In this document: piece by piece, positions 17,864 to 25,754 of the stretch
Position numbering within the stretch: position 1 is the stretch's first letter
Layout: every line of letters starts with the position of its first letter
Notes under the pieces: generated by a model
The model's input: only the letters and a program-made list of their open reading frames with translations
Databases searched by the model: none
Told to the model about the DNA's origin: nothing
Position numbers and translations under genes: made by a program
Source: Fimbriiglobus ruber
GTDB taxonomy: Bacteria; Planctomycetota; Planctomycetia; Gemmatales; Gemmataceae
Length of the DNA stretch: 64,000 nt
NCBI RefSeq assembly: GCF_002197845.1
Contig: NZ_NIDE01000001.1
Span: forward strand, 248,001 to 312,000
Direction: 5' to 3'

Positions 17864-19450
17864 CTACTTCACGTTCTCATAAAGAATCTCGCAGAGCTTG
17901 CCGAGTGTCTTCCCCTCCCGGCTCGGGCTGGCGCCGGGCGGTAGGGGCACGTCGTTGATGAACATCGCGAAGACCAGGTCACGGCCGGCCGTGGTCGTCA
18001 TCACGCCGGCCAGCGCCTTGCTGGTCAGGAATGAGCGGCCATTCGCGGAGTCGTCCCAGAACAGCGTGCCGGTCTTCGCGAACACCTTCCCGCGGGCCGG
18101 ACTGTTTTCCGGAACCGAGGTGGCCAGGGTGCCGTCGACGCCGAGGATTGGCAGCGCCTCGCGGTAGGCTTCCCATTCAGGTCGTTTCTTCATGAGCCGG
18201 AGGAGTTGCACCGTGGCAGCCGGGGTGACGTGGTCGGCGTTGGCGCCGCCCGCCCCGCCGCCGAACGAGATCCCGGACACGTCGAGGCCGAGTTCCTTCA
18301 AAATCCGCCCCTCTTCCCGCAACCCGGCCTCCAGCGTCGATTGACCGTTCTTGACGCCCACCAGACAGGGGAGCGTGCTGGCGTACAGGTTGTGGCTCAC
18401 TTTGAGCGTGACCTTGATCGCCTCTTTCAGCGGCGGTGATCTGAACGTGGCGACGGTGGTGAGATTCTTGTACCCGTCCTTCTTGTCCGGCAGCCGCGCG
18501 AACTGGGCCGCACCGGGCGGTTGGACGACCGGCGCGGTGACGCGGACTCCAGCCCGCTTCAACGCCTCCACAAACAGCGTGCGGGCCAGGTCGGCCGGCC
18601 GCTCCACCGGAACCACGCGGACGATCGGCTTGCTGTCGGCCGGGATACTACCACGCAGGAAGAGGTCGCGCGCGTTCTCCGGCGCGACGAACCGCGCGGC
18701 CGAAGCAGGCGGCCCAGTGATCACGTCGAAATCGGTGCGGAAGTAGACCGTCGCGGGCCGGACCTTCACGATCGCCGGACTACCGGGCGTGGGGCCGGGT
18801 TCGACCAAGAGGTCGATGGCGTTGTCGTTGACGAGGACCGGGCTGATGGTCCCCGGCCCGCTCCCCGTCCCCTTGGCGGACTCGAACAAGCGGTCGTCGA
18901 CCCACACGCCGCCGGTGACGACGTTGATCCCGACGTCGTGGATCTGCTTCGCGAGCGCGTCGAACGCGGTGAGCGGGTCGGTGTCGGTCAGTTTGTAATC
19001 GGTCGAGGTGCCGCTCGCGTAAGTGTGATCGCTGTTTTGGAAGACGACCTTCCCGTGCTTGTCCGTGCGGCTGCCGAACGTGAGGTCGCCTTTCGCGACG
19101 AGGATGAGGTCGCCCCGCAGGACGCCGTTGCCCTCGATTTCGCCCCGCCGGTAGACGGGCGTTTCAAACTTGTGGTCCGGCCCGAATGCGATGATGGCCG
19201 CAGCGCAGGTGAAGAGCTTGGTGACGGACGCCGGGGCGAACATCCGGTCGGCGTTCCGGGCGTAAACCGGGTCGCCCGTCTTCGCGTCGGCGACGAGTAC
19301 GCCCCAGTGGCCCTGTTTGTAGTCCGGGCCGTCCATCACCGCTTCGAGCTTTTTCGCGACCGCGTCGTCCGCCCGGGCCGCGGGAGTCGCGAGCGATCCT
19401 CCTGCCGACACGAGTGCCACGACCGCCCACCCACGTAACCGCCCGCTCAT
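17864..19450 (-). CDS. dacB: D-alanyl-D-alanine carboxypeptidase/endopeptidase (PBP4 type)
   Basis: A 528-residue protein of PBP4 size with a signal peptide (residues 1-27). The three active-site motifs of penicillin-binding proteins are all present: SVTK with Ser75 and Lys78, SHNLYAS as the SxN motif, and AKTGT as the KTG motif. PBP4 enzymes trim D-alanine from peptidoglycan stem peptides and cut cross-links in the periplasm. This fits the view that planctomycetes, or at least this one, make or remodel peptidoglycan. The long insert between the first two motifs is normal for the S13 peptidase family. The gene stands alone, convergent with the DUF1501 gene. Confidence 0.94.
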   Translation of the reverse strand: MSGRLRGWAVVALVSAGGSLATPAARADDAVAKKLEAVMDGPDYKQGHWGVLVADAKTGDPVYARNADRMFAPASVTKLFTCAAAIIAFGPDHKFETPVYRRGEIEGNGVLRGDLILVAKGDLTFGSRTDKHGKVVFQNSDHTYASGTSTDYKLTDTDPLTAFDALAKQIHDVGINVVTGGVWVDDRLFESAKGTGSGPGTISPVLVNDNAIDLLVEPGPTPGSPAIVKVRPATVYFRTDFDVITGPPASAARFVAPENARDLFLRGSIPADSKPIVRVVPVERPADLARTLFVEALKRAGVRVTAPVVQPPGAAQFARLPDKKDGYKNLTTVATFRSPPLKEAIKVTLKVSHNLYASTLPCLVGVKNGQSTLEAGLREEGRILKELGLDVSGISFGGGAGGANADHVTPAATVQLLRLMKKRPEWEAYREALPILGVDGTLATSVPENSPARGKVFAKTGTLFWDDSANGRSFLTSKALAGVMTTTAGRDLVFAMFINDVPLPPGASPSREGKTLGKLCEILYENVK

Positions 19451-19683
19451 GCGTCACCGCTGTTGAGTATGACGAGGTTCGAGACCGGAGAGGGCCGGAT
19501 TGTAACCGGGCGGGTGGGTCGATGTCAGCCCCCAGCGAACCGGCGACGGTTCGCCTCTCGAATGAGTATTTCGAGAAAATTCAACAAATCGACCGACACT
19601 GATCGCTTGCGGCAGGGTTAAGGGTATAAACTGCTGGTATCCCCGCCGAATTTTCCCGCCAGTACGCTCTTCTAGAGTCTCCC

Positions 19684-20997
19684 ATGCCTTCGGTCGATCG
19701 CCGCTCGTTCCTTGGAACCACGGTCCGGGGTCTCGCTGCCGCCATAGCTGCCGGGCCAACGTTGCTCGGTCGTGCAAACGCCGGCTTCACGGATTTCTCG
19801 TTCCTCCCGGACACTCTCTTCTTGACTTGGCAGCGCGACCCGACCACGACCATGACAGTCCAGTGGGTCGGCCACGCGGGCGAACACCCCGACATCTTCT
19901 TCTCGGCCGTTCAGTCCCCATTAGCTCGATTCGGGCCGGGTGGCGGCTCGGCCGTCTGGTCCGCCGCGCACACGACCGCCCGGCCGTTCCCCTATACCGA
20001 CCTGCTCGTGTTCCGGGCCGAACTGACCGGTCTCACGCCCGGCACCGAATACCAATTCCGCATCGGGTCGCACGCCGAGAATTATCGGTTCCGGACGATG
20101 CCGACGAAGGCGACGAACGGCCTATCCTTCGTGTCCGGCGGCGATTGCGGCGTCAACTCGCACGCGGCGGCCGTGAACGTCTTGGCGGCCCGACAAGACC
20201 CGCACTTCGCCGTCATTGGCGGCGACCTCGCCTACGACAACGGCATCTCCCCGCAGGCCGTCCTCGGGTTCCTCCGCAATTACAGCCGATACATGGTCGA
20301 CTCGGCGGGCCGGCTCATCCCGATGCTCGCTTGCATCGGGAACCACGAGGTTATCGGCGGGTACGCGAAGTCGCGGGAGGCGGCCCCGCTGTTCCTCTCC
20401 CTGTTCGACGGGCTGTTCCGCGACCACACGTTCGCCACCCTCGACTTCGGCGATTACCTGAGTCTGGTCCTGCTCGACTCCGGCCACGTCGCCCCGATCG
20501 GCGGCGAGCAAGCCGACTGGTTGGGTAAGTCGTTGAAGGACCGGGCCGAGCGGCCGCACGTCTTCGCCGTGAACCACGTCCCGGCGTACCCGTCGTACCG
20601 GCCGGCGGATTCGACCGGAGCCGGGAACCGGCAGTTCTGGGTACCTCAGTTCGAGCAACACAACGTCGACATCGTTCTGGAACACCACGACCATACATTC
20701 AAGCGGACCCACCCGCTGCGAGGCGGCCACGTCCACCCGGACGGGGTGTTGTACCTCGGCGACGGCTCGTGGGGGCAGATCCGGGCGGTCAACGGCCCCG
20801 AGTCCCGGCCGTACCTCGCGGCCACCGGCCAGGCGTACCACGTCTCGCTCCACCGACTCGAAGGCAACCACCGTTACCACATGGCCCTGGACGAGTCGGG
20901 CAAGATCGTCGACGTTTGCTCGTCCACGAAGCGGCCGATGCACAGGCGGCCGGGCGGCTATCGGCACGCAATCGCCTCGCGGCCGCGGCCGAACTGA
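19684..20997 (+). CDS. Exported purple-acid-phosphatase-like metallophosphoesterase
   Basis: A 437-residue protein with a Tat-type signal (DRRSFLGTTVRGLAAAIAAG). An N-terminal fibronectin-like domain (about 40-135, ending in LTGLTPGTEYQFRIGS) is followed by a calcineurin-like phosphoesterase domain. Metal-binding motifs appear in the expected order: SGGDCG, GGDLAYDNG, GNHE, VNHVPAY and EHHDHTFKR. This arrangement matches purple acid phosphatases and related phosphodiesterases, which use two metal ions. The substrate is unknown. A role in phosphate scavenging outside the cytoplasm is an inference from the family and the signal. It is monocistronic as far as can be seen; a hairpin follows at 21036-21057. 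Confidence 0.92.
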   Translation: MPSVDRRSFLGTTVRGLAAAIAAGPTLLGRANAGFTDFSFLPDTLFLTWQRDPTTTMTVQWVGHAGEHPDIFFSAVQSPLARFGPGGGSAVWSAAHTTARPFPYTDLLVFRAELTGLTPGTEYQFRIGSHAENYRFRTMPTKATNGLSFVSGGDCGVNSHAAAVNVLAARQDPHFAVIGGDLAYDNGISPQAVLGFLRNYSRYMVDSAGRLIPMLACIGNHEVIGGYAKSREAAPLFLSLFDGLFRDHTFATLDFGDYLSLVLLDSGHVAPIGGEQADWLGKSLKDRAERPHVFAVNHVPAYPSYRPADSTGAGNRQFWVPQFEQHNVDIVLEHHDHTFKRTHPLRGGHVHPDGVLYLGDGSWGQIRAVNGPESRPYLAATGQAYHVSLHRLEGNHRYHMALDESGKIVDVCSSTKRPMHRRPGGYRHAIASRPRPN

Positions 20998-21035
20998 TAG
21001 CCAGACAGAGTTCTGATTGATCTGCCACTTCTCCG

Positions 21036-21057
21036 CGGCTCCGGTTTACCGGGGCCG
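21036..21057 (+). terminator. Hairpin terminator candidate
   Basis: A ten-base-pair stem with one G-U pair (21036-21045 with 21048-21057) lies 38 bases after the phosphatase gene. There is no T run. Confidence 0.4.
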
Positions 21058-21185
21058 TCGGTATTTCTGCCCCGACTCTCACATCCCGACCCGGGTTTCC
21101 AGCGGTGTTCCCTTTTCGGCTACGGCCGACCCCGGAAGCGATACGATGAGGAGTTGATGTTTCTCCGTGCCACATCCGGACTCCG

Positions 21186-22322
21186 ATGACTTACGCGCTC
21201 AGCACGATCTGGTTTGAACGGCAGCGGTTCCTGCCGGCCGTTCTGGCCGTGTCGTTCAGTGCGGTCCTGATCGCGGTGCAGGCTGGACTGATGATCGGGC
21301 TGGTGTCGATGATGTCGGTCCCGGTCGACCGCACCCGGGCGGACGTGTGGGTCGGATACCCCGGCGTGCGGAGCGTCGACCTCGGGCGGCCGATCCCCGC
21401 GCGGTGGACCAGCCGGATCGAGGCCCAGCCGGAAGTCGAGCGGGTCGAACCCTGCACCATCGGGTTTTCCCTCTGGACCAACGTATCTACTCGGGACGCG
21501 CCAGCCACGCCGGAAGTCATCACCGTCGTCGGTTCCCGGCTCGAACCCGACTCACTCGGGGCCTGTGAGTTTCTGCACAACGACCCGACGCTCATGGCCA
21601 AGTTGACCGAGCCATTCACGGTCGCCGTGGACGAGTCGGACCTGGGCCGGCTCGGCATCCGCGGCGTCGGGGGGCAGGCCGAAGCGTTCGGGCGGCGGGT
21701 CCGCGTGGTGGGCATCGTCCGCGGGTATCAGAGCCTCGGCGGGCCGTACGTATTCTGCTCGAACGAGACAGCCAGGGCCATGCTCCGCGAGCCGCCGGGG
21801 GGCGTCACGTACCTGCTCGCGAAGTGCCGTCCCGGAACCGACCCGGAAGTGGTCGTCAAGCGGCTCGAAAAGTACTCCCAGCTGACCGCGTTCACTGCGG
21901 ACGACCTGTCGGCGCGGTCGCGCAAATATTGGCTGTTCACGACCAAGGCCGGGATCGCCGTGGGGTTCACGGCCCTGCTCGGGTTACTCGTCGGAGCCGT
22001 GGTCACGAGCCAAACCCTCTACGCGGCGACGGCCGCCAGCCAGCGCGAGTTCGCCACGCTACGGGCAATGGGCATTCCGCGGTGGCGGCTCAAGATGACG
22101 GTCGTGGAGCAATCGCTCTGGGTCGGGATCTTCGGGGTGATCCTCGCGCTGCCGCTTTCCATACTCCTGGCCTCGGCCGCGGAATCACTGGGTACGCAGG
22201 TCCGCCTCCACCCGCTCGTACTCCTGGCCTCGGCCGCGATTACATTGGTTATGGCCCTCGCGTCTGGACTGGCGGCGCTGCGGTCATTCCAGGGGGTCGA
22301 TCCGGCACACAATATTCGGTAA
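21186..22322 (+). CDS. ABC transporter permease, FtsX/DevC type
   Basis: A 378-residue membrane protein. One N-terminal membrane segment (about 17-42) is followed by a large outer domain (about 45-250) and three C-terminal membrane segments (about 258-285, 310-335 and 345-368). This is the FtsX/MacB/DevC permease layout. The helix after the second segment (ASQREFATLRAMGIPRWRLK) is the usual coupling helix that contacts the ATPase. Such permeases drive export of lipids, glycolipids or peptides together with an ATPase and a membrane-fusion protein. A membrane-fusion gene lies about 0.9 kb downstream, but no ATPase is adjacent; a fitting one is at 55790. The start is supported by the first membrane segment. 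Confidence 0.88.
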   Translation: MTYALSTIWFERQRFLPAVLAVSFSAVLIAVQAGLMIGLVSMMSVPVDRTRADVWVGYPGVRSVDLGRPIPARWTSRIEAQPEVERVEPCTIGFSLWTNVSTRDAPATPEVITVVGSRLEPDSLGACEFLHNDPTLMAKLTEPFTVAVDESDLGRLGIRGVGGQAEAFGRRVRVVGIVRGYQSLGGPYVFCSNETARAMLREPPGGVTYLLAKCRPGTDPEVVVKRLEKYSQLTAFTADDLSARSRKYWLFTTKAGIAVGFTALLGLLVGAVVTSQTLYAATAASQREFATLRAMGIPRWRLKMTVVEQSLWVGIFGVILALPLSILLASAAESLGTQVRLHPLVLLASAAITLVMALASGLAALRSFQGVDPAHNIR

Positions 22323-22343
22323 GCGGGAGGGAGTGCCGATCCC

Positions 22344-22694
22344 ATGACGTTCGAGGAAGCGATTCCCGAGCTATTCGGCGTGATTTCACGATACGGGGCG
22401 CGTCCGGATGTCCCTATTGAGGCGGCGGAGTTCTTCACCGGGTTAGTCACCCACTTTGAAGACCCTGCCACTCTTCGTCGGCATCTGGAGGCGGAGGCTG
22501 CCGGTTGGTTCCGTAGTCTACGCGGTCAACCGGACTGGATTCAGGACGCGGAGTGGCCGTGGAGCAATGGACGACCAATGGTGTTTGTCGGCAGCATCGA
22601 TGCTCCGTCGGGCACCTTCCACGACGAAGCCAGATTCTACGTGTTCTGGTCGCCAGAAACCGGAACTCGGGAGTGCGTTGTTCAAGTGGCCTAA
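22344..22694 (+). CDS. Small hypothetical acidic protein
   Basis: A 116-residue soluble protein, acidic and rich in aromatic residues (WIQDAEWPWSNGRPMVFVG, then ARFYVFWSPETG). No signal or membrane segment is seen. It begins 21 bases after the ABC permease and has a GGAGGG-like site upstream, so it is likely cotranscribed. I do not recognise the family. The compact alpha/beta look and the many tryptophans resemble small immunity-type (SMI1/KNR4-like) proteins, but this is only an impression. Confidence 0.55.
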   Translation: MTFEEAIPELFGVISRYGARPDVPIEAAEFFTGLVTHFEDPATLRRHLEAEAAGWFRSLRGQPDWIQDAEWPWSNGRPMVFVGSIDAPSGTFHDEARFYVFWSPETGTRECVVQVA

Positions 22695-22773
22695 GTTGCA
22701 TCCGCCTCACCAGGGATTGCAGCATCCGGTTGTATTCGCGACAGAAGAAGTGCGTTTCGGCGAAAGAAAGCGT

Positions 22774-22980
22774 CTACCGATGAGCGCGGGCATCGACGGG
22801 CTGCCCGTTCATGTAGGATGAGTCGTTTCTGGTATCAATGGCCTGTTCCCCCGTACCGATCCGGTCGGTGTCGACTGTATAGGCCGGTCCGCCCCACGGA
22901 CCTAAATTGATGGAGCTGCAGCCCAGGCTGCAACCCGCGACGAGAAAGAGTACCGCAAACCCGAAGGGGCATCGTTTCAT
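22774..22980 (-). CDS. Small lipoprotein
   Basis: A 68-residue protein with a lipoprotein signal: KR at the start, a hydrophobic stretch and cysteines at LVAGC and SLGC, either of which could be the lipid-modified residue. The mature part is short, polar and without known domain (for example NLGPWGGPAYTVDTDRIG). It is on the strand opposite to the ABC genes. It is probably anchored in a membrane; function unknown. Confidence 0.6.
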   Translation of the reverse strand: MKRCPFGFAVLFLVAGCSLGCSSINLGPWGGPAYTVDTDRIGTGEQAIDTRNDSSYMNGQPVDARAHR

Positions 22981-23236
22981 GACAGGCTGCCTTCAGCTTA
23001 CGAGCGCAAGAATGCTGGCTCTCTATAACAGGTGCCCATAATCGTGCAATCGCAATCAGGAATTTTGGAGTGAACGCGAGCAGTTGAGTCGCAGTGTACT
23101 GAACAAACTGTGCCAGCCACGGCTTGGTGTCTGTGCTGGTATTCTCCGACTCTATGTAATGGTGTTCGATCGGGCCCGAGGTGGTGGTAGACGGCTCGTT
23201 TGCAGGCGAGCCGCCCGAGGTACAGGAACCGAACTC

Positions 23237-24340
23237 ATGTCCGACGGAACCCGGCCCGCCCGCTTTCTCACCTTGCTCGTCATCCTGCTCCTACTGGGAT
23301 CGATCGGCGGGGTCGCGTGGTGGCTCAAACGACCCGCGGCGCCGGCCGCGGACGCCCACCCGGTCGAAGACCCAGACGTGTTCTGTTCCGGCCGCGTCGA
23401 TGCCGCCGGGCAGGTCGTCGCACTCGAGCCCGGGCAGGCCGGGCGCGTGACCGAAGTACTCGTGGCCGAGGGGGACTCGGTCGTCAAAGGTCAGGACATC
23501 CTCCGGCTCGACGCGGCCACGGCGGACGCCCGGGTCGCCCAGGCGGAGGCCGCGGTCGAAGGCGCTCAGGTCGATTTGGACTCGGCGCTGCGGGACAAAG
23601 AGCGGGTGCCGAAACAACTCGAAGCCCGGGCCACGCTCGTGGCCGCGGCCGGGGCGCGGGTCGAAGCCGCGCGGAAGGCGCTGCAACAGCGGCGGGAACA
23701 GCAACAACTCACCCCGCTCGGGCGGGCCGAAGGGGAAGCCCTTGACGCCCAGGTCCGCGAACTGGAACTGCTCGAAGCGGCCGAACGTGAACAACTGGAA
23801 GACTTAAAAAAAATCGACCCGGAGCTGCGAGTCCGGGCCGCCCGGGCTAGACTCAAGGCTGCCGGGGCGGACCGGTTGCTGGCGGCCAAAGCCCGGGCCG
23901 AGTGCGTTCTGGCTGCGCCGATGGACGGCGTCGTCCTCCGCCTCCAGGCGACGCCCGGGGGCATCGTGTCGCCGGGTTCCCCGTTCCCGGCCGTGACGTT
24001 CGCCCCGGCCGGCCCGCTGGTGATCCGGGCCGAGGTGGACCAGGAATCGCTCGGGCGGGTCGCCAAGGGGATGCGGGCCGAGGCGCAGGACGAGAACCGC
24101 CCGGACGGGCCGGTCTGGGCCGGGCACGTGCGCAACGTCTCGCGGTGGGTCGCCCCGCGGCGGACGCAGGTGCTGGAACCGGGGGAAATCAGCGACGTCC
24201 GCACGGTCGAGTGCGTGATCGAACTCGATCCGGCGCCGGCCGGCCGGGGGGAAGCACTCGTGATCGGCCAGCGGATGCGGGTACGGATCGTTCGCCCCGC
24301 GGCCGGGGCGGGGCCGGTGCCGCCCAAGTCCGCGCGTTGA
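23237..24340 (+). CDS. HlyD-family membrane-fusion (periplasmic adaptor) protein
   Basis: A 367-residue protein with one N-terminal membrane helix (about 10-32). It has the split biotinyl-lipoyl-like domain of adaptor proteins: VVALEPGQAGRVTEVLVAEGDSV near residues 58-80 and ECVLAAPMDGVVLRL near 222-236. A long alpha-helical hairpin rich in Ala, Glu, Arg and Gln lies between. A beta-barrel domain follows (LVIRAEVDQESLGRVAKGM). Such proteins bridge an inner-membrane transporter to the outer membrane. With the FtsX-like permease upstream it resembles DevB/DevC exporters. The start is the ATG just before the membrane helix; upstream in-frame codons give no protein-like sequence. Confidence 0.88.
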   Translation: MSDGTRPARFLTLLVILLLLGSIGGVAWWLKRPAAPAADAHPVEDPDVFCSGRVDAAGQVVALEPGQAGRVTEVLVAEGDSVVKGQDILRLDAATADARVAQAEAAVEGAQVDLDSALRDKERVPKQLEARATLVAAAGARVEAARKALQQRREQQQLTPLGRAEGEALDAQVRELELLEAAEREQLEDLKKIDPELRVRAARARLKAAGADRLLAAKARAECVLAAPMDGVVLRLQATPGGIVSPGSPFPAVTFAPAGPLVIRAEVDQESLGRVAKGMRAEAQDENRPDGPVWAGHVRNVSRWVAPRRTQVLEPGEISDVRTVECVIELDPAPAGRGEALVIGQRMRVRIVRPAAGAGPVPPKSAR

Positions 24341-24448
24341 AGCGCCGGCCCCGACCCCTTACAATAGCCCGAGTTTGTGTCTGTGTAGTTTCTCTCCCTG
24401 GCCTCCGCCGGATGACCGGCCGGCCCGGGCGCAAACGAGGTTCTAACG

Positions 24449-24784
24449 GTGCAGGTCAAAGTCTCAGCCCGACACGGGCACCTGAGCGGCGAACACCAGG
24501 CGGAGATCTCGGCGCGGGCGGAGAAGCTCCTTCACTATTTCGACCGCCTCACGTTTATCGAGGTCACCGTCGACCTCCAACACGAGGCGAAGAAGGTGGT
24601 CGAAATCATCGCGACGGCCGAACACAAGCACGAATTCATCGGCCACGCGGACGGCGCGGACGTGCTGGTCGCCCTCGGCGCGGCGGTCGATAAGGTCGTC
24701 CACCAGATCAAGCACTATAAAGAACGGCTCCAGGACCACCGCCGCGACCCGTCGCACGGTGGTCACAACGGGATCAAGCCGTAA
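24449..24784 (+). CDS. hpf: Ribosome hibernation promoting factor (short form)
   Basis: A 111-residue protein matching the S30AE/HPF family: MQVKVSARHGHLS at the start, a basic helix and the pattern FIEVTVDLQHEAKKVVEIIATA. The length is that of the short form (HPF/YfiA), without the C-terminal dimerisation domain of long HPF. Such proteins bind the small ribosomal subunit in slow-growing cells and block tRNA and mRNA sites. It starts with GTG, with GAGG at 24437-24440. The ptsN gene follows after 47 bases, and this hpf-ptsN order is the same as in the proteobacterial rpoN operon. Confidence 0.9.
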   Translation: MQVKVSARHGHLSGEHQAEISARAEKLLHYFDRLTFIEVTVDLQHEAKKVVEIIATAEHKHEFIGHADGADVLVALGAAVDKVVHQIKHYKERLQDHRRDPSHGGHNGIKP

Positions 24785-24831
24785 ACCCGGGTCTGACCGC
24801 CGCGGGGCCGCCCCGCCCGCCGGAGTGCCCC

Positions 24832-25344
24832 ATGAGCACCATCGCCCCAGACCCGTCGCGGAGAGGAGTGGTCGGCATGCGGATGTCCCATTTTGTCGTG
24901 CGGGACGCGATTCTACCCGCGCTCGCCGCGACCACGAAGGACGGCGTGATCCGGGAGATGGTCCACGGCCTCCAGGCGGCCGGGCAGTTCCCGCACACGG
25001 ACGTCGAGGACATCGTCCGGGCCATCCTCCGCCGCGAGCAACTCGGGTCGACCGGGATCGGGCGGCACATCGCGATCCCCCACTCCCGGCACGCCTCCGT
25101 CTCCCAGCTGGTCGGCAGCATCGGCGTGTCCAAGGCCGGCGTGCCGTTCGACAGCATCGACGGCGAGCCGGTGAACGTGTTCGTACTCCTGATCTCGCCG
25201 CAGGACCGCCCGGGGGACCACCTGCGGGCGCTGGAAAACGTGGTCCAGACGATGCGGGACGACGAGTTCGTCAAGGCCCTGCGGGCGGCCGAGACCCGGG
25301 ACCAGATTTGGGCACTCATCGACGGCGCGAAGCCGTCCTGGTGA
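24832..25344 (+). CDS. ptsN: PTS EIIA-Ntr-type phosphocarrier
   Basis: A 170-residue EIIA domain of the fructose/nitrogen family. The phosphorylated histidine is His84 in IAIPHSRH, preceded by the typical STGIGRHIAIPH run. The C-terminal half has VFVLLISPQDRPGDHLRAL, close to family members. No EIIB or EIIC domain is attached or encoded nearby, so the protein is more likely regulatory than part of sugar uptake. In proteobacteria its phosphorylation state controls potassium transport and other targets. It is part of a tight plus-strand run hpf-ptsN-ptsH-ptsI. About 15 extra residues precede the domain; an alternative ATG inside them is possible. Confidence 0.92.
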   Translation: MSTIAPDPSRRGVVGMRMSHFVVRDAILPALAATTKDGVIREMVHGLQAAGQFPHTDVEDIVRAILRREQLGSTGIGRHIAIPHSRHASVSQLVGSIGVSKAGVPFDSIDGEPVNVFVLLISPQDRPGDHLRALENVVQTMRDDEFVKALRAAETRDQIWALIDGAKPSW

Positions 25345-25407
25345 ACTCCCGCGATCTCAACGGTTGAGCGGCCGACGTGCGTGAAACCGACCGGGGGCAA
25401 CTTGGGC

Positions 25408-25689
25408 ATGGTGGTAAACGTGCCACTACGGAGAACGGTAACGGTCGCGAACCCGGCCGGGCTGCACATGCGGCCGGCCACCGCGTTCGCCCAGTGCGCC
25501 CGCGGGTATCGGGCCGCCGTCACCGTTTGGAACGGGACCAAGCGGGCGGACGGGAAAAGTTCGCTGGACCTGATCCTGCTCGTGGCGCTGCCCGGCGACG
25601 TGCTGGTCGTCGAAGCCGACGGGGACGACGCGCCCGACGCCCTCAACCGGCTCGCCGACCTGCTCGCGGACCCGGGCGACGGGTTTTGA
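25408..25689 (+). CDS. ptsH: HPr phosphocarrier protein
   Basis: A 93-residue HPr. The phosphorylated histidine is His20 in NPAGLHMRPA. The regulatory serine region reads GKSSLDLI, so a Ser46-like residue is present, but no HPr kinase gene is seen in the window. HPr takes phosphate from Enzyme I and passes it to EIIA proteins. The start could also be GTG 25381, which adds nine residues; ATG 25408 gives the more usual length. It lies between ptsN and ptsI, with an AT-rich inverted repeat downstream. Confidence 0.92.
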   Translation: MVVNVPLRRTVTVANPAGLHMRPATAFAQCARGYRAAVTVWNGTKRADGKSSLDLILLVALPGDVLVVEADGDDAPDALNRLADLLADPGDGF

Positions 25690-25703
25690 CCAAAACCGTT
25701 AAA

Positions 25704-25742
25704 AGTGAAAAATCGTAAGTCTTTCATTTTTAACTTTTCACT
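25704..25742. repeat. AT-rich inverted repeat between ptsH and ptsI
   Basis: Arms AGTGAAAA (25704-25711) and TTTTCACT (25735-25742) flank a 23-base AT-rich loop, within a short AT island between two very GC-rich genes. The repeat ends 12 bases before the ptsI start. It could modulate ptsI translation or transcription. Confidence 0.45.
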
Positions 25743-25754
25743 GTTAGCGGTGGC

